Source: a candidate division KSB1 bacterium
Lineage (GTDB): Bacteria; Zhuqueibacterota; Zhuqueibacteria; Zhuqueibacterales; Zhuqueibacteraceae
Reading direction: 5' to 3'
DNA length: 64,000 nt
Assembly: GCA_034506255.1 (NCBI GenBank)
Contig: JAPDPX010000005.1
Location: 186,001 to 250,000, forward strand
This document shows positions 28,932 to 37,038 of this stretch, in pieces (within the stretch, counting starts at the first letter, position 1; the number at the start of each line of letters is the position of its first letter). The position numbers and the translations under genes were made by a program. Under the pieces are notes generated by a model. The model ran no database searches. It saw only the letters and a list, made by a program, of their open reading frames with translations, and had not been told where the DNA came from.

Positions 28932-29871
28932 GTTCTCTCAGACGGATCAATTCGGCAATGTCAATTTGTTCTGCACCGTCGCGCATCAGCCGCAGCAGCA
29001 GGTTGTTGACCGGTGTGGCCACACCCGCCTGCCCGGCGAGCGCCACGATCCTGCCGGTGATCGCCTCGATCTCCGTGGGCGCGCCGCGCTGCACGTCCTG
29101 CAGCATGGAAGAATGATTGCCGGCCGTGGCCCGCGCCACGGCCAGCGCCTGCGCGCCGGCTTCGGCGGGATCGAGCGCCACGCCTTGCGTGCGCGCCACA
29201 CGCGCCGCCTCGGCCACGGCCTCCAGCATCAGGCCGCGCGCCAGCTCGTTTTCCACCAAATAACCGTTGGGTTGGCGCAACAACGCCGTCAGGGAATTGA
29301 TGCCGGCGCTGATCACCAGCTTGCGCCACAGCACACGGGTGACCTCCGGCAGGACCTGCACCTCCATCTGCGCGTGTTCAAAGAGCTGCAGCAGCCGGTC
29401 GAACGCCGGCGTCCATAGCGCCGGCTGCGCCAGACAAGTCGGGCCCTCGCCGGCATGGCGCACCACGCCGGGCCGCACGAGCGTGGCGCCTTGCGACGTG
29501 CTGCCCGCGATCACGCGGTGCGGTGACAGCGCGGCCTGTAAAATTTCCGCGTGCCCCAGCCCATTTTGCAGCGTGACCGCCAGTCCCTCCGGCGCCAGAA
29601 TCTGCTCTGCCAGCGCAGCGGCCTGCGCGGTTTTGTAACTCTTCACCAGAATGAAGGCCAGCTCGACGCAGCCGACTTCGCGCACGTCATTGGCGATGCG
29701 CACCCGATGCACGCTGACACGTTGATGGCGGTCGATCAACCGCAGGCCGTGGTGGCGCACGGCCTGCACCTGTTCCGGCCAGTCGCCGCACATGATCAGC
29801 TCGCACAGCGCATGCAGACGCGCGGCGAACAGGCTGCCCAACGCGCCGATGCCGATGATTGCAACCCGCAT
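28915..29871 (-). CDS. panE: 2-dehydropantoate 2-reductase (ketopantoate reductase)
   Basis: NADPH-dependent reductase (318 aa) making pantoate from ketopantoate, the second step toward CoA. The N-terminal Rossmann motif is GIGALGSLFAARL (residues 7-19), and the ApbA/PanE N-domain ends with LQNGLGHAEIL. The helical C-terminal domain has the conserved WRKLVISAGINSLTALL with catalytic Lys. It sits 5 bp downstream of panB and overlaps panC, consistent with one operon. Confidence 0.92.
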   Translation of the reverse strand: MRVAIIGIGALGSLFAARLHALCELIMCGDWPEQVQAVRHHGLRLIDRHQRVSVHRVRIANDVREVGCVELAFILVKSYKTAQAAALAEQILAPEGLAVTLQNGLGHAEILQAALSPHRVIAGSTSQGATLVRPGVVRHAGEGPTCLAQPALWTPAFDRLLQLFEHAQMEVQVLPEVTRVLWRKLVISAGINSLTALLRQPNGYLVENELARGLMLEAVAEAARVARTQGVALDPAEAGAQALAVARATAGNHSSMLQDVQRGAPTEIEAITGRIVALAGQAGVATPVNNLLLRLMRDGAEQIDIAELIRLREHDRHL

Positions 29872-29876
29872 CGCCG

Positions 29877-30752
29877 TTACGGCGCTTCCGCGTTTCGGAT
29901 CATTTCCTCCAGCCGGGCCATTTCCTCCGGTGGCATTTGGTAGGTGTGCTCGGCGCCGGGAAAGCGGCCGGAAATCACCTCGTCACGGTAGGAGGCCAGC
30001 GCCGCGCGGATGAAGGTGCCGGCCTGGGCATAACGCTTGACGAAACGCGGCTGCAAGCCCTCGAACAAACCCAGCAGATCGTGATACACCAGCACCTGGC
30101 CGTCACAGGCCGCGCCTGCGCCGATGCCAATGACGGGAATCTCCAGCCGCGCCGTGATCAGTGCGGCCAGCGGCGCGGGAATCGCCTCCAGCACCAGGGC
30201 GAAACAGCCGGCATCCTGCAGAATGAGCGCATCCTGCAGCAGATCGAAAGCGCTTTCCGCGGTTTTGCCCTGCACACGATAGCCGCCGAGCTTGGACAAC
30301 GATTGCGGGGTCAGCCCGATATGCCCCATCACTGGAATGCCGGCGGCCACGATGGCCTTGACCGCGGGCGCCATCTCCAACCCGCCTTCGAGCTTGACCG
30401 CCTCCATCATGCCCTCCTTCAGGAAGCGCGCGGCATTGCGCACGGCTTCCGCCGGCGAGGTTTCGTAAGAACCAAAGGGCATGTCGCCGATTTTGAAGGC
30501 GCGTCGCGCGCCGCGAGCCACCGCCCGGCAATGATGCAGCATCTCGCTCATGGTCACCGCCACGGTGCTGTCGTAGCCCAGCATCACCATGCCGAGCGAA
30601 TCACCCACCAGAATGACTTCCACGCCGGCTTGCTCGACCAGCATGGCCGAGGAATAATCATAGGCGGTCAGCATCACGATTTTCTCGCCGCGCGCCTTTT
30701 TCGCGTGCAGATCGGGAATCGTGATTTTGGTTGGTTGGTTTTGCACGGACAT
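29877..30752 (-). CDS. panB: 3-methyl-2-oxobutanoate hydroxymethyltransferase
   Basis: First committed enzyme of pantothenate synthesis (291 aa), transferring a hydroxymethyl group from methylene-THF to ketoisovalerate. The TIM-barrel signatures are VMLTAYDYSSA, VGDSLGMVMLGYDST with metal-binding Asp, the DMPFGSY strand and VIGIGAG. The start MSVQNQPTK matches usual PanB N-termini; the 69 codons open upstream are Arg/Ser-rich and lie over the leader. The SD is weak (GCAGG). First gene of panB-panE-panC, with a promoter predicted at 30931-30959 and a leader of about 170 nt. Confidence 0.94.
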   Translation of the reverse strand: MSVQNQPTKITIPDLHAKKARGEKIVMLTAYDYSSAMLVEQAGVEVILVGDSLGMVMLGYDSTVAVTMSEMLHHCRAVARGARRAFKIGDMPFGSYETSPAEAVRNAARFLKEGMMEAVKLEGGLEMAPAVKAIVAAGIPVMGHIGLTPQSLSKLGGYRVQGKTAESAFDLLQDALILQDAGCFALVLEAIPAPLAALITARLEIPVIGIGAGAACDGQVLVYHDLLGLFEGLQPRFVKRYAQAGTFIRAALASYRDEVISGRFPGAEHTYQMPPEEMARLEEMIRNAEAP

Positions 30753-30930
30753 GCGGGGCCTGCTCGGCTGAAAAGAAATCACCTGCCGGGTTTGCGCCTG
30801 CCGGTCGCCGGCGCAACTCCCGGGCAAAAAAATCTCCAGCGGAAAAAGCCACCCCCAACCGTCCTGCAATGTCTGCACCCGCCGGCAGCTTGCACTCCGT
30901 GGAGACGATGCGCGCCAACGAAGTGTTTGC

Positions 30931-30959
30931 AAAGTAGAAAGATCGCCCAGTAAAGTCAA
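30931..30959 (-). promoter_or_regulatory. Predicted panBEC promoter overlapping the upstream stop codon
   Basis: Minus strand -35 TTGACT (30954-30959), 17-bp spacer, -10 TACTTT (30931-30936). The TGA inside the -35 hexamer is the stop codon of the upstream GAF-protein gene. Confidence 0.55.
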
Positions 30960-33415
30960 GCCTCGGTTTCCACCTCTTCGGTAGCGGCTTCGGCAGTGCC
31001 TTCGGCGGCGGCCCGGGTTGGTTCTTGCGCCGGCGACGGTGCCGCCGCCGACTGCACCTGCACACGCAGCGCCCGCAGATCCGGCAAGCCGTCCAGTTCC
31101 TCCAGCTCCAACTCTTCCACCGGGCCGGTCACCTCGCCGAGGGTGCGAAGATAGTCGAGATATTCACGATATTCGGCGGCTTCCGCCGGCTGGCGATAGA
31201 CGATCGCGAGCCGTCCGGGCTGGGTCAGGCGCTCGTGCGTGCCCTTGATCAGGGCTTTGTCAATGCGCTGTTTCATGAAGGCCTCGGGCACAAGACAGGC
31301 CCCCTCGAGATCGAATCGCTTTTCGTCATGGCGAAAGCGGATGGTCAGCGGCGTGTTTTGCACCAGAATGAGATGGGTCATCTCCAGTGGCACTTTGAGC
31401 TTCGGCTTCTCCGCTTCCGCCAGACGGGCCGCGCCGCACATGAGCAGGAGCTGCCACAGGCGGATGTTCTTGAGATAAAGCGGATTGAAGCCGCCCTGCT
31501 CCACCAGCGCGGCCCCCAGGTAGATGACATGCGCGATGCCGTCACTTTGGTATTTTTCGAAGTAATGCGGAAAGATGGCTTGCGCTTTTTCCTGCTGCGC
31601 AACGAGCAAGCTGCCGATGATTTGATTGAGCCGGGTGAGGCTGTCTTCGAAATCCCGGCGCTGGCGATACACACAGCCGAGGGCGGGATCGAGCGCGGCA
31701 CGATAAGCGGCGATGTGCTCCCGCACGGTCGCGGAGAACTCCTGCAAGGGCTCGAAACAGGGCTCGACCTCGTGGCGGAGGAATTCCAGCGTGTCCCGTT
31801 CCCCGCCCGGATTGAGCACGCGGGACATCGTCTCCAGGTGCTGATTCAGACGATTTTCCAGTTGTGCGAGAAACGGCAACCGCCGTTCGCCCAGGGCGGC
31901 GCGGATGGCCTGGCGGGCAAGCTGCAGTTGTCCGGTCAAATCGGCACGGATAGCCTTCTGCCGCTGCGTGGTCGAGTTGCGCACGTCGGACAGGCCGAAG
32001 AGCGGATAAACCTCCCTGAAGACGACAGGCGCCATGTCCGCCGGCAGGCCGGCTTCGCGTGCGCGCAGACACGCGAGCGCCGCCGCGTGAAAACGCCATG
32101 CCACCACGGGATGCAGAGCGGTGCAGTGTTCCTGGATGACGGCTTCGACGCGCTCGTTCAGCTCCTCCAGGCTGCGCTTGACGGCGGCGGCAAAGAAGGG
32201 CAGCAGTTCGTGCAGCTTGAGGACATTCATGGCATGCAGGTCGCCGGGCAGAGCAGAGCCCAGCTCCAACAAGCCCACGAGTTTGCCTTCATCCTGCAGC
32301 GGCGCGACGAAAATATTCCGGATTCCCTGCTGCAGCAGGGCGCGCTCGACACCGGTGGCAGCCGGGGCGGCCTCGAGATTTTCGACGATCACGATTTCAT
32401 TGCGCTGCAGTGCATGTTCGTAGAGCGAACCGGCAAACGTGTCGCATTGTTGCCGGCAGACGTCGCTCAGAATGAAGCTTCCGCCGAGGCTGCGGCCGTG
32501 TTCGAGCAACATTTCCGGGGTGCCGGGAATGGCGGCCAGGCCGAGCTGCACCCCCGGCCGTCGCAGCAGGGCACGCAGCTTTTCCTGCACCGCCTGCCGC
32601 TGCGCCGGTTCCCTCAGCGCGTGTTTTGCGAGCAGGTCATGTTTGAGCGAGGACAACAAGTGTTGCCCGGTCACCTCGCGGGCGGTGAAAATCGCGAAGC
32701 CGTGAAACTCGAAGCATGACGGCGGGATCAACTCATACCAGGCCGCCAGTGCGGTGGGATGAGCGAGCAGCCGGCGAATCTCCCCCGCCGACAGCGGCAC
32801 CGGCTCGCCGATTTTTTTGATTTCGACGAAGCGCAAATCGAGATCGATCTGATAGTGGCGCGCCAGCCCGGTTTGGGGATCGGCAGTAGTGACAAGCAGG
32901 GGATGCTCGAACTGCGTGTCGACATCATAAAAACGCCGCAGAATGTGGGAATAAGCCATGAGAATGCGGTCGCGTCTGAGCGCTGCCGGTTCGAGGTTCA
33001 TCCCGCGAAGGCTGCCGCCGTTTTCGCCGAAGAGATTGAGCAGTTTGAACGCCGGCGTCAGGTGGAAGGGCTTTTCCGCGAAGGGCACGGCAGCGGCGGC
33101 CAGTGCCGTTTCCCAATCAGCATGTGGAAAGACGACGCTGAAGAGCTGCTCCACCAGCGCCTTGTGGCGGGCTATCGCTTCCGGCTCCACCACGGGCTGA
33201 ATCAGCGCCGGCGCCTTCAGCAATTCCGCCAGCATTTGCCGCGCCGCCGCAGACTTGGCCGGATTGGCGTCAGCGGCATACTGGCGCCACAAGTCGATGA
33301 GCGGTTTGAGACTGAGGAAGGATGGGAAGGGAAAGGCGGGTGCTTCTTCGCCCATCGCCGCGCTCCGGCTGGCGAAGGTGACCTGTCCGTTGTCCTGCAG
33401 AGGTTCACGATCCAT
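30956..33415 (-). CDS. Large GAF-domain protein of unknown function
   Basis: A soluble protein of 819 residues with no signal peptide or membrane segment. A GAF-like domain is placed at about residues 300-410: LYEHALQRNEIVIVENLEA, a short helix, then IRNIFVAPLQDEGKLVGLLELGS, the typical strand pair. The N-terminal 300 residues and the 400 after the GAF domain are mainly helical, with Arg/Glu/Leu-rich stretches and no kinase, cyclase or output motif seen. The tail after about 785 is a low-complexity Ala/Glu/Thr linker. From memory, similar GAF proteins of about 800 aa occur in Bacteroidota, without assigned roles. Its stop overlaps the panB promoter. A sensory or scaffold role is inference. 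Confidence 0.7.
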   Translation of the reverse strand: MDREPLQDNGQVTFASRSAAMGEEAPAFPFPSFLSLKPLIDLWRQYAADANPAKSAAARQMLAELLKAPALIQPVVEPEAIARHKALVEQLFSVVFPHADWETALAAAAVPFAEKPFHLTPAFKLLNLFGENGGSLRGMNLEPAALRRDRILMAYSHILRRFYDVDTQFEHPLLVTTADPQTGLARHYQIDLDLRFVEIKKIGEPVPLSAGEIRRLLAHPTALAAWYELIPPSCFEFHGFAIFTAREVTGQHLLSSLKHDLLAKHALREPAQRQAVQEKLRALLRRPGVQLGLAAIPGTPEMLLEHGRSLGGSFILSDVCRQQCDTFAGSLYEHALQRNEIVIVENLEAAPAATGVERALLQQGIRNIFVAPLQDEGKLVGLLELGSALPGDLHAMNVLKLHELLPFFAAAVKRSLEELNERVEAVIQEHCTALHPVVAWRFHAAALACLRAREAGLPADMAPVVFREVYPLFGLSDVRNSTTQRQKAIRADLTGQLQLARQAIRAALGERRLPFLAQLENRLNQHLETMSRVLNPGGERDTLEFLRHEVEPCFEPLQEFSATVREHIAAYRAALDPALGCVYRQRRDFEDSLTRLNQIIGSLLVAQQEKAQAIFPHYFEKYQSDGIAHVIYLGAALVEQGGFNPLYLKNIRLWQLLLMCGAARLAEAEKPKLKVPLEMTHLILVQNTPLTIRFRHDEKRFDLEGACLVPEAFMKQRIDKALIKGTHERLTQPGRLAIVYRQPAEAAEYREYLDYLRTLGEVTGPVEELELEELDGLPDLRALRVQVQSAAAPSPAQEPTRAAAEGTAEAATEEVETEA

Positions 33416-34864
33416 GTTGTCATCTCCATTTTGACGACCATCCTGTCACGACCCGGCCTGGGCCTGAACATTCGCAGCGTTTCACCACCCCGGTGATTTG
33501 CAAACCCCGCTTCGATCGGAGAAGTCTGCGCGACACTTTCATCCCGATGGGAGGCCATACAGGCATGGCAAATTATCACCAAAAGACTACTTTTGTAGCA
33601 GGCCCCTCAGGGTCGGTGCCTGAAGGCACTACTACGAAAGCTCATTTTCATTCTGACAGGTGCTGCGTGCGGCATGGCAAATTCCCCTGAAGACACCATT
33701 CTGGCCGCGGAGATTTTGGCGGCGCCGCTTTGTCCGGTTTGCCACTGATGAAAAATCAGCGCGAGACGGCGTCGATCAGCGTCCTGGCAATTGGTTCAGG
33801 GCTGCGTGCCGCATTACGCCTTGCCCATACAGATCGAAATGGAACCCCCCAAAACTCTCACGCACAGAGTTTTGCTGCAGCACTTGCCAAGCAACAAGCC
33901 TCCGCACCACAAAAATCACACAGACCATCAGGTTTTCCCTCGTGCGTTGGGAGGGTTGCGTGGTTGTAAAATCTTCGCGGTGCCAGTTCCGACCCCTTTT
34001 TGATCTGCCACAACCTGGCTGTGGCCTTCCTCCTGCAGAGCAGGGCATCTGCAGGATCGCAAGATAAAGCCACGGTCAAACCGTGGCAAACGGTCCTTCT
34101 TTGCAAAACCCCTGCGGCTGCGGTCCTTGCGTGTTTTGGCTTTTGGATTTATCGCTTCGAACAAGTCAGCAGCATTGGACATCTTGTCTGCCGGCAGGGA
34201 GGTCTGCGCGACTCCACACGCAACGGATTGCGATTCACGATGTGTTTCATGCTGGGATATAGGCGCATGGTGACCGTTGCGCCGAGCGCTGTCAGAATTT
34301 TCTCACTTTTTTCGAGGGGTGGCGTCGCGGCCATGCAGCATGATCCTCGCTGCGCGGGCATGCGCACGTGGTGCGCACCGCATGCGCACCGGCTGGTCCG
34401 GAGGCGGGCCGGAGAGGTTGTCAGCCAATCTTTGCCTGCGCTAATCCACACTTTGCTCGGGGATTGCGCTCTTCCCCGAACAACAATTATTGTCGTGATC
34501 CCGGCACGCGGTCAATTCTTGACATCAGCACGCAGCAGAACGTTCAAGGGTTTGGCCGGGGCTTTAACGCAAAATCGTATTTCAATTACCACCGCGCGGC
34601 AGGCCGCCATCACCGGCGGGGTGTTTGACCGGCGAAAATAATGGGTTTCCCCGGCGGGCGGTCGTGGCATCTTTTCTGCTGTCACTTGTACGCGGCACAT
34701 GCACCTCTCGCATGACCACCTCACCAAGACCCCACTCAGACAAAGCCAGCGTGGGCCACTGGATCACCTCCGGCAACTCGTCTTGCACGAGGCCGCTTAC
34801 ACTCGCACAGCGGGTGCACAGTTTTTCTTGCCAGTCAAACAACTTCAGGACGAAAGGACAAGTC
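33416..34864. other. Long gene-free region with degenerate repeats
   Basis: This 1.45-kb gap is the longest non-coding stretch. Open frames on both strands overlap one another and lack SD sites and protein-like composition. It holds a family C repeat at 33513-33575 (minus) and a partial one near 33655-33695. It also holds short inverted repeats such as CCTGAAGGCACTACTACG against TAGCAGGCC-type wording, and a block at 34287-34320 (CCGAGCGC...CACTTTTTTCG) echoed at 40888-40932. Base composition is lower in GC than the genes. It reads as accumulated, decayed intergenic elements. Confidence 0.55.
33513..33575 (-). repeat. Family C dispersed repeat, copy 1
   Basis: Read on the minus strand, AATTTGCCATGCCTGTATGG, then CCCATCGGGATGAAA and GCGCAGAC match 51131-51190 (AATTTGCCATGTCCGCATGG, CCCATCGGAATGAAA, GCGCAGAC) at about four of five positions. 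A third, partial match starts at 33690 on the minus strand. Confidence 0.6.
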
Positions 34865-35641
34865 GTGAGAAGAACCATACCGCAAGCAGCATGGGCGCCG
34901 GCCTTCGGCCTGCTGCTCCTGCTGCACAACGCCGGCGCTCAGGAACTGGGAGCGCCAGCCAACCTTGCCCCACAATCTGCAGCCGGCCACGCCATGCCGT
35001 TGGCAGCCAGCCACCAGGCACTGACAACGCCACCTGCAACGTTGCCGGATGAAATTGCAGCCGGTCAAAATGACACAAGTGCGGTGGACACTTCGGGCCA
35101 TCGGGCCGCGGTCGCGGATACGCTGCCTCAGCCACCGGCCAGTGCAGAGACCGAATCCCAGCTGCCACTTCCCCCCGCGGCGCTCGTCTCCCCGCCCACT
35201 GCTGCAACGCCGGCGCTGCCGCATCTCAAAGCACAGGCACCGGCCGCGCAGGGCATGCAGCCCTGGCGCACGCTGTTGCAGCAAACGGTGATCGCGCTGT
35301 TGACGCTCGTGATTCTCTTCACCGGTGCCACGTATTCCAGCACGTTTCGCATGCGCCTGTTTCTCTGGCAGGGGGATTATGCGCGTGCGGCAAAAATCTG
35401 CGAGCGCAAACTCAGGCGCCGGCCCGAGGATGCCAAACTTTATCTCACGCTGGCCAGCATCTATTTGGCCCTGGACCGCCAGGACGAACGGGCAATCGAA
35501 GTGTATCGCAAAGCGCTGCGCTTTGATCCGGCCACCAGCCAGCACGGCAAGATTGCTGCGATCATCGCCCGCTATTGCCGTCACGAAGGCGAAATGGATT
35601 CGGAGTTCTGGAAGGTGCTCGGCGGCGCGCTCAACGCATGA
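34865..35641 (+). CDS. Single-pass membrane protein with C-terminal TPR domain
   Basis: A 258-residue protein. A GTG at 34865, preceded by AAAGGA, gives a signal-type segment (RRTIPQAAWAPAFGLLLLLH). A low-complexity Ala/Pro/Gln/Thr stretch follows (residues 28-135), then a hydrophobic helix at about 143-161 (LLQQTVIALLTLVILFTGA). After it come tetratricopeptide units: GDYARAAKICERKLRRRPED, AKLYLTLASIYLALDRQDE and AIEVYRKALRFDP, ending in a partial helix. If the first segment is cleaved, the Ala/Pro linker is periplasmic and the TPR faces the cytoplasm. Function unknown; TPR implies protein binding. It converges on mutM. Confidence 0.7.
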   Translation: MRRTIPQAAWAPAFGLLLLLHNAGAQELGAPANLAPQSAAGHAMPLAASHQALTTPPATLPDEIAAGQNDTSAVDTSGHRAAVADTLPQPPASAETESQLPLPPAALVSPPTAATPALPHLKAQAPAAQGMQPWRTLLQQTVIALLTLVILFTGATYSSTFRMRLFLWQGDYARAAKICERKLRRRPEDAKLYLTLASIYLALDRQDERAIEVYRKALRFDPATSQHGKIAAIIARYCRHEGEMDSEFWKVLGGALNA

Positions 35642-35703
35642 GGCGGCACGGCAAACCCGCAGACGCGGCTGCGCCGTGCCTGCGGGCCTGCCGGGGCAGG
35701 CCT

Positions 35704-36528
35704 TCACTTTTGGCAGTGAGGACAGTAGAACGAGCTGCGTCCGACCTGCACCACCCGTTTGATGGTGGCGCCGCAAGTCAGGCAGGCTTCCCCGGCGCGG
35801 CTGTACACTTTTAAATGCTGCTGAAAGTAGCCCATTTCGCCGTTGCTGTTGTAGAAATCACTCAGCGTCGTGCCGCCGTTGGCGATCGCGAGTTCCAGGG
35901 TTTCACGCACCGCCGCCACCAGCCGGCGCCAGTCTTCCAGCTTCAACCTGCCGGCGGGCCGCTGCGGCCGCAGGCCGGCGCGAAACAGCGCCTCATTCGC
36001 ATAAATGTTGCCAACCCCCGCAATCTTGCTCGCATCCATCAAATAGTTTTTGATCGGTCGCGCCAGACCGCGCGTTTGGTCATACAGCCGCTCGGGCTGG
36101 AATTGTGGCGAGAGCGGCTCGAGGCCGAGATGCTGCAGGTGCACGCAATCGGCGAGCCGGTGCGGCGCAACCGCTTCCACCAGGCCGAAACGTCGCGAGT
36201 CGCGAAAGCGCAACTCACTGCCGTCCTCCAGCGCAAAGCGAACATGATCGTGCTTGTCGAGCGCGCGTCCCGCCTCACACCACAACAAGCGGCCGCTCAT
36301 GCCGAGATGAATGAGCAAATGCGCTTCATTCTGCATCCGGCAGAGGAGATATTTCGCGCGGCGCGTGACCCCCACCACCCGCTGCCCGGCGATCCAGCGG
36401 CGCAGGCGGCCGGCTGACACCGGCACGCGCAGCCGGGTCTCGCGAACGCTCACCGCCGTGATCTTTTTGCCAACCAGCGCCTGCTGCAGACCGCGCCGCA
36501 CGGTTTCGACTTCAGGAAGCTCGGGCAT
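35704..36528 (-). CDS. mutM: Formamidopyrimidine-DNA glycosylase
   Basis: Bifunctional glycosylase/AP lyase (274 aa) removing 8-oxoguanine and formamidopyrimidines. After Met removal, Pro2 (MPELPEVETVRRG) is the Schiff-base nucleophile and Glu3 assists; the conserved Lys is in RRAKYLL near residue 59. The helix-two-turn-helix segment is KIAGVGNIYANEALFRAGL. The C-terminal zinc finger is CLTCGATIKRVVQ with closing FYCPHC. Length and all motifs are standard. Monocistronic by position. Confidence 0.96.
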   Translation of the reverse strand: MPELPEVETVRRGLQQALVGKKITAVSVRETRLRVPVSAGRLRRWIAGQRVVGVTRRAKYLLCRMQNEAHLLIHLGMSGRLLWCEAGRALDKHDHVRFALEDGSELRFRDSRRFGLVEAVAPHRLADCVHLQHLGLEPLSPQFQPERLYDQTRGLARPIKNYLMDASKIAGVGNIYANEALFRAGLRPQRPAGRLKLEDWRRLVAAVRETLELAIANGGTTLSDFYNSNGEMGYFQQHLKVYSRAGEACLTCGATIKRVVQVGRSSFYCPHCQK

Positions 36529-36590
36529 GAACCGGACTCAAAATTTGACGCCGCACCGGCCGCGCAGGGAAAAATTCGACCGGCGGGTTG

Positions 36591-36703
36591 CAATTCAAGT
36601 GTCCATCCGAAAGCAAAAACTTTTGACGGGATGTTGCCGCCAGGGCGTGGCCGTTGCACAGGAAGCCCGGCTGAGCCGGGGTCGAAATGTTTTCGGGCAG
36701 ATA
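36591..36703 (+). repeat. Family B dispersed repeat, copy 1
   Basis: Shares the order CAATTC, GTCCATCCGAAA, AACTTTTGA, ATGTTGCCGC, GGCCGTTGC, CCCGGCTGAGCCGGGG, AAATGTTTTCGGGCAG with the copies near 39.2, 58.9 and 61.9 kb. Lies upstream of mutM on the plus strand. Confidence 0.65.
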
Positions 36704-37000
36704 CCAATGCACGGGAGGTGAAAAGCTTTTCCTGCCTCACTCCCACGATCAGCGAAGATTCGCTGCATGTCTTCTAGTGAGTCGCTGCTGAAGTGGCAAA
36801 AATTCATCTTTGAGCAGTCGCCCACCAGGGGCGGGGACGACAGAATTCACGTTTACAGTGCAGTAGGACGACATGAGGACCCAACCCGGCGAAGCCGGGG
36901 CCAAAAAGGCACACCCCGGAGCGCAAAGCCCCTGAGATGACGCCAGAGAAAAGCATTCGAGATTTTCTTTGCGGTTCATCTGCGTCCGGGTTTGCAGCGT

Positions 37001-37029
37001 GAAATTTTTGCCTTTTTCGCAAAAATTTC
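37001..37029. repeat. Perfect AT-rich inverted repeat
   Basis: GAAATTTTTGC (37001-37011) and GCAAAAATTTC (37019-37029) form an 11-bp perfect stem with a 7-nt loop, 9 bp past the stop of the minus-strand acyl-CoA synthetase gene. It may end that transcript, but it lacks a GC stem. Confidence 0.4.
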
Positions 37030-37038
37030 TGCAACAGT

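Larger units (their letters stand above)
36529..37038. other. Intergenic region between mutM and the acyl-CoA synthetase gene
   Basis: Besides the family B copy (36591-36703) and an AT-rich hairpin near its end, the region holds a short echo of the B right half (ACCCGGCGAAGCCGGGGCC, 36885-36903). No coding frame or good promoter was seen. Confidence 0.5.

Noticed and set aside
34000..34641. 213-codon plus-strand frame in the long gap
   Set aside because: No SD, overlapping frames on both strands, and a translation without domain-like pattern.
37001..37029. Firm terminator call for the AT-rich hairpin after the acyl-CoA synthetase gene
   Set aside because: The stem lacks GC pairs and a proper T-run; kept only as an inverted repeat.
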